NCBI GenBank assembly: GCA_913778085.1
Contig: CAJYXJ010000040.1
Location: 148,937 to 212,936, forward strand
From: an uncultured Chryseobacterium sp.
GTDB taxonomy: Bacteria > Bacteroidota > Bacteroidia > Flavobacteriales > Weeksellaceae
Length of the DNA stretch: 64,000 nucleotides
Direction of reading: 5' to 3'
Shown: positions 24,988-34,675 of the stretch, one piece after another
Numbering within the stretch: the stretch's first letter is position 1
How the letters are laid out: each line of letters starts with the position of its first letter
Notes under the pieces: generated by a model
Told to the model about the DNA's origin: nothing
The model's input: the letters and a program-made list of their open reading frames with translations, nothing else
The model's database searches: none
Program-made: the position numbers and the translations under genes

Positions 24988-27435
24988 TTAATCTTTTACA
25001 TAAATCCGTTTTACACGGGGTGAAATAGAAGTCAGAACTTCATAGGTTATAGTTTGGCAGTAGGCTGCGAATTCTTTTAAGGTAGGCTTAGCGTTGAATA
25101 TGGTTACGGCGTCCCCTTCTTTTACATGGGAAATATGATCGACATTAATCATCATCATATCCATGCAGATGCTTCCGACAATAGGTGCGAGGGTCTTGTT
25201 AATTCCTACGTTTCCTACTTGGTTACCAATCAGTCTCGGGATTCCGTCTGCGTAACCCACAGGGATAGTAGCTATCTTTGTCTGATGGTCTGCTTTAAAC
25301 CGGCGGCTATAACCCACTGATTCTCCGCTTTGCACGATGGATATCTGGGAAATGACGGTTTTAAAACTTACCACCGGCCGCAGCTGTTTCTGTATTTCAC
25401 TTTTTGGTGATTCTCCCAGCATTCCGATACCGATTCTCACCATATCGAACTGGTAATCGGTGTAAGAGGTAATTCCTGAAGAGTTCAGGATGTGGCGGAT
25501 GGGAGTATACCCAAGCTTTTCTATAATATACGCTGAATTTTTTTTAAATGTCTTTAATTGATTCTCGGTGAATTCCTTTTCATCTGGCATATCAGAAGAC
25601 GAAAGATGGCTGAAAATACTCTGCACCTTTAGATTCATAGAGTTTAAAGTACTGCTCAGCTGATCCAGTTCATCTTCCTTAAAACCAAGACGGTGCATTC
25701 CGGTTTCCAGCTTGATATGGATAGGATATTTTTTATCGTAACCGGATTTCTGAACGGCTTTATAAAATAATTCCAGAACACGGAAACTGTAAATTTCCGG
25801 CTCAAGGTTGTATTCAATAATGGTTTCATAGCTGTGCTGTTCCGGATTCATCACCACAACCGGAACCGTGATCCCTTTTTTACGCAGTTCTACACCCTCA
25901 TCTACAAAGGCAACCCCTAAATAATCAATATGATGATGCTGCAGAAACTCGGAGATCTCATAACTTCCCAACCCGTAGGCATTGGCTTTTACCATCGCCA
26001 TGATCTTTGTGGAAGGTTTCAGCAGGGATTTATGATAATTGATGTTGTGAAGAATGGCGTTTAAATTAATTTCCAGAACGGTATCATGCTTTCTCAGCTC
26101 AAGAATATCTTTTAATTTCTCGATTTCAAATTTTCTTGCCCCCTTTAATAGAATAAGCTGATTATTGAGTTCATTAAGATGTTTACTGTCAATGAGTTCC
26201 TGGGTGTTGATGAAAGTGAACGTTTTAGATTTAAATAATTCACTATATTTTGATATTTCTTCTCCTATAAGGAATACCCAATCAAATTGCTGTTCGTTGA
26301 CCAGCTCGGAAACTTCTTCGTAAAGTTCTTTTGAATTGGAATTCACTCCCAGGATGTCGGTCAGCACCAGAGATTTCTTCGGCTTCTTATATTCTTTGAG
26401 AAATTGCAACGCTGTTTTCAGGGAATCAAGATCAAGATTGAAAGAATCATTGATGACGATATTACCCCTCACGCCTTCGATGGCCTCAAGCCTCATTTCA
26501 ACAGCCTTCAGCGCATTGATTTTTTCGACGATCTCCTGATTTCCGATATTCAGCTCCTTTAATACTGTAATAAGCGCTAAAACATTCGTTAATGTCGCTT
26601 CGTCTCTCTGATGCACGGGAAATGAAATTTCTTCACCGAAACAATGCACCACAACATCTTCATTTTTTTGAATATTGTTTTTATAGCGAATCTGGTTGTG
26701 TTCGCCAAAACCGTAAGCAATTAATTTTTTACCGGAATACTGTTCTTTGATTTTTTTCTCAACCAAAGTATGATCTCCATTGTAAATAATTACTTCAGAA
26801 TTTCTGAAGAGCTTAATCTTTTCGTCAATCAGTTCTTCTTCGGAGCTGAAATTAGCCATATGGGCGGTCCCGATGTGGGTAAGCAGACCGATCTGCGGAT
26901 GGAAAACGGATTCCAGTGTTTCCATTTCTTCCGGATGGGAAATCCCGACTTCAAAAATTCCCAATTTGTGAGAACTGTTGATCTGCAGGAGCGATAAGGG
27001 AAGCCCGATCTGCGAATTGAAGCTTTTCGGGCTTTTCACGGTAGGAAATTCATTCCACAGACATTGATACAGCCATTCTTTTAAAATGGTTTTTCCGTTG
27101 CTGCCGGTAATTCCGATTGATTTTAAATGAGAATTCTCAAAATGATACCGGGCTAATGTCTGAAGAAATATTACGGAATCCTCCACGATAATCCAGGTGA
27201 CATTTTCAAACTGCGGATCATAATGTTCGGAAATAATGATGTCAATGCCGCGGTCGATGGCCGCTTCAATAAATTTTTCGCCGGAATTTTTAGACGTATT
27301 GATTGCAATAAAAGCCGTGTTTTTGGTAGAATAAATAATTCTGCTGTCGAAAGCAATATTCCGGATGATTAAATCTCCGTTCCCTACAATTTCTGCATGG
27401 GTGATTTCTGCGATCTGATTTACACTGTAGTTCAT
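24988..27435 (-). CDS. MurF-alanine racemase fusion protein
   Basis: 815 residues from ATG 27435, which shares one base with the upstream toxin stop (TGATG). The N-terminal half is a Mur ligase: SIGITGSNGKTILKEWL binds ATP, and GIFEVGISHPEEMETL and VINDSFNLD are MurF blocks. The C-terminal half (from about 450) is alanine racemase: the PLP Lys is in IMAMVKANAYGLGSYE, and SICMDMMMINVDH and VGYSRRFKADHQTKIATIPVGYADG carry the catalytic Tyr region and PLP-phosphate contacts. The fusion joins D-Ala supply with addition of D-Ala-D-Ala to the murein precursor, a known arrangement in Bacteroidota. It is co-transcribed with a toxin-antitoxin pair upstream and the patatin gene downstream. Confidence 0.93.
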   Translation of the reverse strand: MNYSVNQIAEITHAEIVGNGDLIIRNIAFDSRIIYSTKNTAFIAINTSKNSGEKFIEAAIDRGIDIIISEHYDPQFENVTWIIVEDSVIFLQTLARYHFENSHLKSIGITGSNGKTILKEWLYQCLWNEFPTVKSPKSFNSQIGLPLSLLQINSSHKLGIFEVGISHPEEMETLESVFHPQIGLLTHIGTAHMANFSSEEELIDEKIKLFRNSEVIIYNGDHTLVEKKIKEQYSGKKLIAYGFGEHNQIRYKNNIQKNEDVVVHCFGEEISFPVHQRDEATLTNVLALITVLKELNIGNQEIVEKINALKAVEMRLEAIEGVRGNIVINDSFNLDLDSLKTALQFLKEYKKPKKSLVLTDILGVNSNSKELYEEVSELVNEQQFDWVFLIGEEISKYSELFKSKTFTFINTQELIDSKHLNELNNQLILLKGARKFEIEKLKDILELRKHDTVLEINLNAILHNINYHKSLLKPSTKIMAMVKANAYGLGSYEISEFLQHHHIDYLGVAFVDEGVELRKKGITVPVVVMNPEQHSYETIIEYNLEPEIYSFRVLELFYKAVQKSGYDKKYPIHIKLETGMHRLGFKEDELDQLSSTLNSMNLKVQSIFSHLSSSDMPDEKEFTENQLKTFKKNSAYIIEKLGYTPIRHILNSSGITSYTDYQFDMVRIGIGMLGESPKSEIQKQLRPVVSFKTVISQISIVQSGESVGYSRRFKADHQTKIATIPVGYADGIPRLIGNQVGNVGINKTLAPIVGSICMDMMMINVDHISHVKEGDAVTIFNAKPTLKEFAAYCQTITYEVLTSISPRVKRIYVKD

Positions 27436-27740
27436 CAACTCCTTTTGGTGATTAAATTATAATTATCATCGGGATTTCGGAAATTGTTAATCATATGAAG
27501 AAGGTTGATCTGATCTGCAGCAATTTCATAAATAATATAATTGTGCTTTGTTACGAGTAATTTATGAAAGTCTGTATCTTCATATTTTTGATGGACTAAA
27601 TTTCCGTTTTCAAGAAGGGAAATCTTTCTTTCTAATATTTCATAAAAATCTTCCACCACTTTAAAACCCCATTTTTTTATTAAAAAATCTTCAAGATTTT
27701 CTAAATCCGATTTGGCTCTATTGGTCCAGCAGATATTCAT
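27435..27740 (-). CDS. RelE/ParE-family toxin
   Basis: 101 residues from ATG 27740 (MNICWTNRAKSDLENLEDFL); this start opens with the usual beta-strand. The pattern W/T...A..DL..I..FI...WG, then VRKHNYIIYEI-like (LLVTKHNYIIYEIAADQ) and INNFRNPDD at the end, fits the ParE/RelE fold. The start lies inside the antitoxin gene (23-base overlap), typical of antitoxin-first modules. Targets of this superfamily are ribosomal mRNA or gyrase; which applies here is unclear. Confidence 0.82.
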   Translation of the reverse strand: MNICWTNRAKSDLENLEDFLIKKWGFKVVEDFYEILERKISLLENGNLVHQKYEDTDFHKLLVTKHNYIIYEIAADQINLLHMINNFRNPDDNYNLITKRS

Positions 27741-28056
27741 GCTTCTTTTTTGCAAGTCTTTCCTTCGCCTCATTCATTACCATCTTATGATCATGAATTC
27801 TGCCATTTTTAACATCTTCCAAACCTTCCTGAATGGCTTTAAGAATGTCTTCCTGTGAATGTTCTTCCGGCTCAATAATTTCCGCGATTCTCAGCAGTTC
27901 TTCCGGAAGGAATTTTTTCTCTTTCATTTTCCGGAAAAAAGTAGGTTCGGAAATCCCGCTCTTTTCAATAATGTATTTCATTTTGAACGGGGAGTTTTTC
28001 AGAATCTCATCAATGGAATTGCTGATTTTTATATAATTTTTGATTTCCAATATCAT
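27718..28056 (-). CDS. antitoxin with N-terminal DNA-binding helices
   Basis: 112 residues. The N-terminal part, MKYIIEKSGISEPTFFRKMKEK near 26-47, looks like a helix-turn-helix for self-repression of the module. The C-terminal part is charged and helical (MVMNEAKERLAKKKHEYLL), the likely toxin-binding arm. It precedes and overlaps the RelE/ParE gene. It is the first gene of the run leading to murF-alr, so its promoter could influence cell-wall genes. Confidence 0.75.
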   Translation of the reverse strand: MILEIKNYIKISNSIDEILKNSPFKMKYIIEKSGISEPTFFRKMKEKKFLPEELLRIAEIIEPEEHSQEDILKAIQEGLEDVKNGRIHDHKMVMNEAKERLAKKKHEYLLDQ

Positions 28057-28116
28057 TTTCCGATAGTTTTTACTATTAAATTTTAAGCAAAAATACGGAT
28101 AAAATTTGATATAGAT

Positions 28117-28701
28117 TTAGTTTTTATCCAAAACTTCATCTACGAAAACCCTACGGCTTACCGCTTCGTAAGCTTCTGTCTCTCCGAGTTCTACCAGATC
28201 TTTGCCTTCGGAAATCCTCATCGAGTAATTGGCAAGGTTTCCGGTCCTTCTGCAGATGGCATGCACCTTCGTTACATATTCCGCAGTAGCCATCAGGTTG
28301 GGCATGGGTCCGAAAGGCCTTCCCAGGAAATCCATATCCAGCCCGGCAATCACAACGCGGACTCCGCTGTTGGCAAGCTGATTGGCAATATACACAATGC
28401 TTTCATCGAAAAACTGGGCTTCATCTATTCCTACGACGTGGCAATTGGAGGCCAGCAGCAGGATTTCGCTGGGATTTTCCACCGACGTGCTGCGGATCTT
28501 GTTCTGGTTATGGGAAACTACATCTTCATCCGAATACCGCGTATCCAGTTTCGGTTTAAAAATTTCTACATTCTGCCCCGCCATTTCGGCTCTTCTCAGT
28601 CTCCGGATCAGCTCTTCGGTTTTTCCGGAAAACATTGAGCCACAAATTACTTCCATCCAACCGCTTTGTTTGGAATGATTAATTGTATTTTCTAAAAACA
28701 T
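28117..28701 (-). CDS. tdk: thymidine kinase
   Basis: 194 residues, type II thymidine kinase. P-loop GSMFSGKTEELIRRLRRA (about 22-39), the catalytic Glu region VVGIDEAQFFD near 98, and the lasso with GLDMDFLGRPFGPMPNL. In the usual zinc site only one Cys remains (VHAICRRTGNLANYS); the CxxC pairs of the E. coli enzyme are absent. It phosphorylates thymidine for salvage. It is transcribed divergently from the acidic protein gene at 28762. Confidence 0.94.
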   Translation of the reverse strand: MFLENTINHSKQSGWMEVICGSMFSGKTEELIRRLRRAEMAGQNVEIFKPKLDTRYSDEDVVSHNQNKIRSTSVENPSEILLLASNCHVVGIDEAQFFDESIVYIANQLANSGVRVVIAGLDMDFLGRPFGPMPNLMATAEYVTKVHAICRRTGNLANYSMRISEGKDLVELGETEAYEAVSRRVFVDEVLDKN

Positions 28702-28761
28702 TTGTTAAATTAGCCGTATATTTTCAAGATCAAAAGTAAGCAATTTTAACAAGATTCTTCT

Positions 28762-30165
28762 ATGCAGAACATCCAAGATTTAAAGGAAAAGATTTTTTTT
28801 GAATCCAGGAATATCATTGGTATTCTGGACAAAGTAAGCCATGTCGACGAGCTTTCGTCCAAGCTGGATCTTGTAGAGGAGCTGGCCGAAAGAATTTCTT
28901 TCCTGCGTCTGCTGGAAAAGAATATCGCGTATTTCGGAGGTGAAAATTTTTCGCCGGTTCCGGAAAATAATGAAAATTTTTACCGATCCGGTGAAAATGA
29001 TGAAGTAACGGAAGAGGAAGCGATTTTCAACAATGAGCTGAATGAAATTAATGAAAAAGAACCCGGCAGTTACTCGGATCAGGTGACTGAAGAAGAGGCG
29101 ATTTTCAATAATCAGCTAAATGAAATTGTAGAAGAAGAACTTCACGAAACTTTGGTTAATTTTGCAGAAGAAAATAAAGGAGCAGGTGTTCAGGAAGTAC
29201 TGAATGACAACGTAGGTGTTTTTAACGATCAGCCGGATGAGAATAATAACGAACCGGATAGTTCTAAGATCAATGTAGAACCGGATAATTTTCCGGATGA
29301 AGAAAAAATTCCTGCTGAATCTGATCCTGATGATGAAAAGACAGAAGAAGAGGCCGTTTTCAACAACCAGTTGAATGAAATCGATGAATTTGAAAATGAG
29401 ATTTCGGATAATGACGGGGAAATTTTAAATTCATTTGAGGAAGAAGAAAGGATTCTGAACAATTATGAATCTTCTTCGGAACTGGAAGAGCATCCTGCGG
29501 AAGAAACCAATGACCCCTTGTTTTCATCCCAGATGATGGGACAGGGAGAGATAGCCAGCGATACTTCCGGTGCGGAAAATATTGTAAATGATCTCAAAAA
29601 CGAGTCGGCAGAAGAAGAGAAACAGGAAGAATCTGTTTTGGCAGAAATAAATGACAGAAGGAAAATTGTAGACATCCAAATTCCGGTTTCTGAAGAAAAA
29701 GAAGAGAAAAGATCTGATGAAAGCTTTGAAAGCCTCGAGGCATATCATGCTTACAATCATGATAAAAAGATAAAACTGGCCAATATAAGAGGCCTGAAAG
29801 CTGTGCAGTCACTTTTTGATGACGATCATCTTGAAAGGGAACTGCCGGCGGAAAAACCAGCTCCTGCAGAGAAAAAAGAAGAGACAGGAAGCATTTTAAA
29901 AACCAATATTCCGACTGATTTTATGGAAGCGGAAAAGAAGAAGCCTGAGTTTAAACTGGATTTGAATGACAGGATTGCCTTTTCCAAGACCTTATTCAGA
30001 GGAAGCCAGTCTGAGCTGAACGAAGTAGTAGCTCATCTCAACAGCTTTAAAACGCTGGAAGAAGCAAAAGAATACCTGAGTGATCTCTATTATTCCAGAA
30101 AATGGAACAAGGTGGATGAATATGCTCAAAGGCTTTGGATATTGGTGGAAAATAAATTTTTATAA
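28762..30165 (+). CDS. acidic repeat protein of unknown function
   Basis: 467 residues, no signal peptide or membrane segment, so cytoplasmic. Very rich in Glu, Asp and Asn. A motif recurs: TEEEAIFNNELNEI (about 78-91), TEEEAIFNNQLNEI (about 107-120), GVFNDQPDEN and TEEEAVFNNQLNEI (about 195-208), with decayed forms such as EEERILNNYES. N-terminal helices (about 1-60) and a C-terminal module (LNDRIAFSKTLFRGSQSELNEV, then YYSRKWNKVDEYAQRLWILV) are not repetitive and look folded. I do not recognise the middle; the C-terminal module seems conserved in Flavobacteriia proteins. It precedes rsmI by 8 bases, probably one operon. Confidence 0.75.
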   Translation: MQNIQDLKEKIFFESRNIIGILDKVSHVDELSSKLDLVEELAERISFLRLLEKNIAYFGGENFSPVPENNENFYRSGENDEVTEEEAIFNNELNEINEKEPGSYSDQVTEEEAIFNNQLNEIVEEELHETLVNFAEENKGAGVQEVLNDNVGVFNDQPDENNNEPDSSKINVEPDNFPDEEKIPAESDPDDEKTEEEAVFNNQLNEIDEFENEISDNDGEILNSFEEEERILNNYESSSELEEHPAEETNDPLFSSQMMGQGEIASDTSGAENIVNDLKNESAEEEKQEESVLAEINDRRKIVDIQIPVSEEKEEKRSDESFESLEAYHAYNHDKKIKLANIRGLKAVQSLFDDDHLERELPAEKPAPAEKKEETGSILKTNIPTDFMEAEKKKPEFKLDLNDRIAFSKTLFRGSQSELNEVVAHLNSFKTLEEAKEYLSDLYYSRKWNKVDEYAQRLWILVENKFL

Positions 30166-30173
30166 ACTTAATT

Positions 30174-30848
30174 TTGAGCGGAATCCTATATTTTGTTCCT
30201 ACACCGGTCGGGAACCTCGAAGATATGACCTTCAGAGCGGTAAATATTCTGAAAGAGGTTGATTATATCTTATGCGAAGACACAAGAACTTCCGGAATTC
30301 TTTTAAAACATTTCGAGATTTCAAAACCTTTGAAGTCTTATCATTTGCACAACGAACATCAGGCTACCGAAAAAGTGATCACCGATCTTAAAAACGGTCA
30401 GAATATCGCCATCATCACCGATGCGGGGACCCCCGGAATTTCAGATCCCGGTTATCTGCTGGCCAAAGCGGGTTCGGATCACCATATCGAAATGATCTGT
30501 CTTCCGGGAGCTACAGCTTTTGTTCCGGCACTTGTGGTTTCGGGATTACCCAACAATGAATTTCTGTTTGCCGGATTTCTTCCCCAGAAAAAAGGCCGCC
30601 AAACCAAGCTGAAGCAGCTGGCTGAGGAAAAAAAGACCATTGTTTTATACGAAAGTCCGCACAAGATCAATACCACTTTGGAGCAGATCAGGGAATTCTT
30701 CGGTGAGGAAACCAAAGTAAGCCTGAGTCGCGAAATCTCCAAAAAATTTGAAGAAACCAAACGCGGAACAATTCTTGAACTCATTGAATTTTCAAAAAGC
30801 AAGACCTTAAAAGGCGAAATCGTTCTCATTGTAAATAATTCCATTTAA
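30174..30848 (+). CDS. rsmI: 16S rRNA 2'-O-ribose C1402 methyltransferase RsmI
   Basis: 224 residues from a TTG start at 30174. TTG is chosen because the family N-terminus GILYFVPTPVGNLEDMT begins right there and no ATG lies upstream in frame before the previous gene. SAM-binding and catalytic blocks: VDYILCEDTRTSGILLKHF, ITDAGTPGISDPGYLL, LPGATAFVPALVVSGLP. It methylates the ribose of C1402 in the decoding centre. The WG-repeat gene follows with no gap. Confidence 0.94.
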   Translation: MSGILYFVPTPVGNLEDMTFRAVNILKEVDYILCEDTRTSGILLKHFEISKPLKSYHLHNEHQATEKVITDLKNGQNIAIITDAGTPGISDPGYLLAKAGSDHHIEMICLPGATAFVPALVVSGLPNNEFLFAGFLPQKKGRQTKLKQLAEEKKTIVLYESPHKINTTLEQIREFFGEETKVSLSREISKKFEETKRGTILELIEFSKSKTLKGEIVLIVNNSI

Positions 30849-32327
30849 TTGAAAAATTTAATTTTCGTACTGCTTTCGTCGGTCTGCCTTGGCCAGACGG
30901 ATCAGTATAAGCAGATTCTTTTAACCAAAAAAATCGGTAAAGAGGTCCGTTCCTATTCAAAAGGTTACGGCACGTTTACCGATGCGCGAACCGGAAAGAG
31001 CGGCATTGTGGATTCTCTGGGCAATATTACTTTTGATTATGCTTTTAAAAGCGAGATTTCACCTTTATGGAAAGACCGTTTTGTACTGAAAGCAAAGGCA
31101 GGAAAAGCCAATGGGAAAACGGCGGTTATTGATGCTAAAGGAAAGGAAGTCATTCCGATGGATTTGTTTAAATTCAGGACCTGGGAGAATAAGGATCGTT
31201 TGATCTATACGAACCGCGGAAAAGATTGTGTATATGATTTTAACGGAAATCTGATCATTCCGGTTTCGGAGAGGATTGTATTCGGAAGCGAAAACAGGTT
31301 TTTTGTAAAAAATGACGGGATATGGATGATTTATGATTTCAACGGTAAAAAAATATCAGACCGGGAATTCGCGGAAGATCTGCGCTTTTACAAAGGCCGG
31401 ACCTATCTTATGAAAGGAGAGAAATCCGGTGAGGTAATCGATAATAACGGAACAACGCTCAGCACGATTTCCAGCCATAATGTAGATAATATCAATGCTT
31501 ATCCTTATCTTATTACTCTGGACTCTGCAAAAGAACGATACGGAATTATTGATGAAAAAGAGAACATCATCGCTGATGAAATGTACGAACAGGCGTTCGT
31601 GGGGAGAGAATATATTTACCTTACGAAAGATGATAAAGTAAGCATTTTTTCAAAGAAGGAAGGGAAGCTGTATGATCTTGATTATCATTATGTAAACCCA
31701 CTTTTTAATGGATTGTTTAAAACTTCTCAGGACCAGAAAAACCCTAAGGCTGCCGTTGTGCGCCTGAATGGGGAAGTAGTATTTCCAAAAGAATATGACA
31801 GGGTGGAAGGACTTACGATTTCCGGGGATAAATACCTGTATCTCAGAAAAGATGACGAAGAAGAAATCCTGAATAAAGATTTGAAAAATATCCTGAACAG
31901 CGATGAGTACGGCATTGAAAAAATATTTCCGAATACACTCATTCTCAACAGAAGCGATAATTATTATATATTCACTCCTAAAACCGGGATTTACAAAGAA
32001 TTAAAAGGTCTTAAAGAAATCCGCGAGTCGGAGCTTTATCCTGCACTTGTAGGAAAAAATGCACTTAACCTTTACGGGATGATGGATGAAAACGGAAATG
32101 AAATCATTCCCTTTATTTATGACGACATTACTACTTTCCTGGGATCGAATGAATTTATCGTAAAAAAAGATAATAAATTCGGGCTTACCAATCATAAAAA
32201 TGAACCGCTGACGGAAGTAAAATATGATAAATTTACCAATGACAAAAAAGGGATCAGGCTTACAAAAGGAAAAGAAACTGAATTCATTTATTTTACCGAG
32301 CAGAAGGATGGTAATTTTATTGATTGA
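30849..32327 (+). CDS. secreted WG-repeat protein
   Basis: 492 residues from a TTG start directly abutting the rsmI stop (no spacer base). The signal peptide MKNLIFVLLSSVCLGQ supports this start. The mature part has many units of the WG-repeat type, with YGIIDEKENIIADEMYE, YGMMDENGNEIIPFIYDDI and FGLTNHKNEPLTEVKYDKF clearest. WG repeats form beta-rich scaffolds of unknown binding role in periplasmic or surface proteins. About 180 non-coding bases separate it from fabG. Confidence 0.83.
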   Translation: MKNLIFVLLSSVCLGQTDQYKQILLTKKIGKEVRSYSKGYGTFTDARTGKSGIVDSLGNITFDYAFKSEISPLWKDRFVLKAKAGKANGKTAVIDAKGKEVIPMDLFKFRTWENKDRLIYTNRGKDCVYDFNGNLIIPVSERIVFGSENRFFVKNDGIWMIYDFNGKKISDREFAEDLRFYKGRTYLMKGEKSGEVIDNNGTTLSTISSHNVDNINAYPYLITLDSAKERYGIIDEKENIIADEMYEQAFVGREYIYLTKDDKVSIFSKKEGKLYDLDYHYVNPLFNGLFKTSQDQKNPKAAVVRLNGEVVFPKEYDRVEGLTISGDKYLYLRKDDEEEILNKDLKNILNSDEYGIEKIFPNTLILNRSDNYYIFTPKTGIYKELKGLKEIRESELYPALVGKNALNLYGMMDENGNEIIPFIYDDITTFLGSNEFIVKKDNKFGLTNHKNEPLTEVKYDKFTNDKKGIRLTKGKETEFIYFTEQKDGNFID

Positions 32328-32412
32328 GCAAGGGTAAGCCATGTATGATAAAAAACAGCTGGAAAATTTAGCTAAAAGAGTGATTTAAAATGTAATGAAT
32401 AACATTTTGTAA

Positions 32413-32420
32413 TATCTTTG
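32413..32420 (+). promoter_or_regulatory. fabG -7 box
   Basis: TATCTTTG matches TAnnTTTG, 90 bases before the fabG ATG. The leader contains CAAGGGGCGAATAGG but no known riboswitch was recognised. Confidence 0.5.
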
Positions 32421-32510
32421 CGCACTGTTTTGTTTCTGTGAAATGAAATGATGTATATTAGCCAACTTTCAAGGGGCGAATAGGTTATAAAGAAAATAAT
32501 TGTCATATAT

Positions 32511-33254
32511 ATGAAACTATTAGAAGGAAAAGTAGCGCTAATAACGGGAGCTACACGGGGAATCGGTAAAGGAATTGCTGAAATGTATGCCCAGCAGGGA
32601 GCAAAGATCGCATTTACCTACGCCGGTTCTGTGGATAAAGCTAGGGAATTGGAAGCGGCTTTAAGTTCTGTCACCCAAATCAAAGGGTACCAGTCGGATG
32701 CATCGGATTTTGATGCTGCGCAGACTCTGGTGGATGAAGTAATTGCTGAATTTGGTAAAATCGATATTCTGATCAACAATGCAGGAATCACCAAAGACAA
32801 CCTGCTCTTAAGAATGTCCAAAGAAGACTGGGACAAAGTAATCAATGTAAACCTCGATTCCGTATTCAACCTTACAAAAGCGGTAATCAAGCCGATGATG
32901 AAGGCTAAAGCAGGATCCATTATCAATATGACATCCGTGGTAGGAATCAGTGGAAATGCGGGACAGGCTAATTATGCAGCTTCAAAGGCAGGCGTAATCG
33001 GCTTTACAAAATCGGTCGCTTTGGAACTGGGTTCCAGAAATATCCGTTGCAACGCAATTGCTCCGGGGTTCATCCAGACTGAAATGACGGATGCCTTAGA
33101 TGATAAAGCCAAAGAAAAATGGAATGAATCGATCCCGATGAAAAAGCTCGGCCAGACCCGGGATGTTGCCAATGCCTGCGTTTTTTTAGGAAGTGAAATG
33201 GCTTCTTACATTACCGGGCAGACCTTAAATGTGGATGGAGGCTTATTAACATAA
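32511..33254 (+). CDS. fabG: 3-oxoacyl-ACP reductase FabG
   Basis: 247 residues. Cofactor motif ITGATRGIGKGIAEMY (about 10-25), NNAGITKDNLLLRMSKEDWD typical of FabG, catalytic Ser in INMTSVVGISGNAGQ and Tyr/Lys in ANYAASKAGVIGFTKSVA. C-terminal YITGQTLNVDGGL is the FabG signature. It reduces 3-oxoacyl-ACP with NADPH in fatty-acid elongation. Single gene with its own promoter box and a terminator 26 bases on. Confidence 0.95.
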   Translation: MKLLEGKVALITGATRGIGKGIAEMYAQQGAKIAFTYAGSVDKARELEAALSSVTQIKGYQSDASDFDAAQTLVDEVIAEFGKIDILINNAGITKDNLLLRMSKEDWDKVINVNLDSVFNLTKAVIKPMMKAKAGSIINMTSVVGISGNAGQANYAASKAGVIGFTKSVALELGSRNIRCNAIAPGFIQTEMTDALDDKAKEKWNESIPMKKLGQTRDVANACVFLGSEMASYITGQTLNVDGGLLT

Positions 33255-33279
33255 GAATCATTTAAATAAAATATAAACA

Positions 33280-33306
33280 AAAATCCGTCCCATTGCGACG
33301 GATTTT
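33280..33306. terminator. bidirectional terminator between fabG and guaC
   Basis: AAAATCCGTC (33280-33289) pairs with GACGGATTTT (33297-33306). It separates convergent fabG and guaC. Confidence 0.85.
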
Positions 33307-33341
33307 CTGTTTGAATTTATCTTAACTATCTTCCTGAATCC

Positions 33342-34382
33342 TTAGTCTTTAAATACCTGGTTTTCCTGCTCCTGAACTCTGATGAATGTTGTTCTTTTCG
33401 ACAGCTCCTTCAATTTTGAGGCCCCTACATACGTACAGGTAGAACGTACGCCGCCGAGGATATCTTTTACCGTTTCCGAAACCGGACCTTTATAAGCCAC
33501 TTTTACCGTTTTTCCTTCGGAAGCACGATACTCCGCAACACCTCCCGAATGTTTGTCCATGGCTGTCTTTGAGCTCATGCCGTAGAAAAGCCGGTATTTC
33601 TTGCCGTTTTCCTCTACCATTTCCCCTCCGCTTTCGTCATGGCCGGCAAACATGCCTCCCAGCATTACGAAATCGGCTCCGCCTCCGAAAGCTTTGGCAA
33701 CATCGCCCGGAACTTTACAGCCGCCGTCTGCGATAATATGGCCGCCCAATCCGTGAGCAGCATCCGAACATTCGATAATTGCGGAAAGCTGAGGATATCC
33801 CACTCCGGTTTTTACCCGGGTTGTACATACCGAGCCTGGACCGATTCCGACTTTAATGATATCGGCACCTACCAAAAGGAGTTCTTCTACCATTTCTCCG
33901 GTTACTACATTTCCGGCCATGATAATCTTATCCGGGAAATTGGCCCTTGCTTTCTTCACAAACTCCACAAAATATTCGGAATAGCCATTGGCAACATCGA
34001 TGCAGAGAAACTCGATTTTAGGGTGCAGTTCGAGGATTCTTCCTAGTTTTTCTTCGTCAGCTTTCCCTGTTCCGGTGCTTAAAGCAATATATTGATGAAT
34101 CTCTTCGGGCTGGCTGTCTAGAAATCCCGTCCATTCTTCTACTGAATAATGCTTATGAACGGCCGTAATGATCTTTTCTTTGGCCAGTTCCACTGCCATT
34201 TCAAAAGTTCCCACCGTATCCATATTGGCCGCGATAATGGGAATTCCCTTCCATTTTCTGCGGGTATGCTTAAAAGTAAATTCTCTTTCCAGATCCACTT
34301 CCGAACGGGATTTCAGCGTGGAACGCTTCGGACGGAACATTACATCCTTAAACCCCAGTTTTATATCATATTCTATTCTCAT
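33342..34382 (-). CDS. guaC: GMP reductase
   Basis: 346 residues from ATG 34382, the same length as E. coli GuaC (347). The start is fixed by [20 protein letters not shown]. An open frame continues 120 bases upstream but does not match the family. The catalytic Cys is in [18 protein letters not shown], with [17 protein letters not shown] and [17 protein letters not shown] as family blocks. No CBS domains, unlike IMP dehydrogenase. It converts GMP to IMP with NADPH. Its promoter must lie in the 293-base region shared with the divergent Lgt-like gene. Confidence 0.96.
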   Translation of the reverse strand: MRIEYDIKLGFKDVMFRPKRSTLKSRSEVDLEREFTFKHTRRKWKGIPIIAANMDTVGTFEMAVELAKEKIITAVHKHYSVEEWTGFLDSQPEEIHQYIALSTGTGKADEEKLGRILELHPKIEFLCIDVANGYSEYFVEFVKKARANFPDKIIMAGNVVTGEMVEELLLVGADIIKVGIGPGSVCTTRVKTGVGYPQLSAIIECSDAAHGLGGHIIADGGCKVPGDVAKAFGGGADFVMLGGMFAGHDESGGEMVEENGKKYRLFYGMSSKTAMDKHSGGVAEYRASEGKTVKVAYKGPVSETVKDILGGVRSTCTYVGASKLKELSKRTTFIRVQEQENQVFKD

Positions 34383-34675
34383 AATTTGGAAAATTATTTT
34401 ACTTAAATGTATGAAAAAACTTTGATTGAAACGTTTTGAAGCTGCTTTGAATTTAATGTCAGAATCAGATGGAGCTTTAAGATTACTTATAATCGAATTC
34501 AAACCCAGGAATTGTATAGGATCATTCTTAAATAGATTAATGTATTGATAAACAGTTGTTTTGGGTGTTTTAATTCAATTAATTTATTTAATCCGGAAGA
34601 CAAAAAACGCCTTATGCTGAAATCTGATCTATAATATCATCACATTTGTTAATTAAAAACAATATTTTTGAGACT

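Noticed and set aside
29000-29480. acidic repeats as a CRISPR-like or tandem DNA repeat
   Set aside because: Units are irregularly spaced and conserved at protein rather than DNA level.
34383-34502. 40-residue upstream extension of guaC
   Set aside because: The family start [13 protein letters not shown] lies at 34382; the extension has no match to the family and would occupy promoter DNA.
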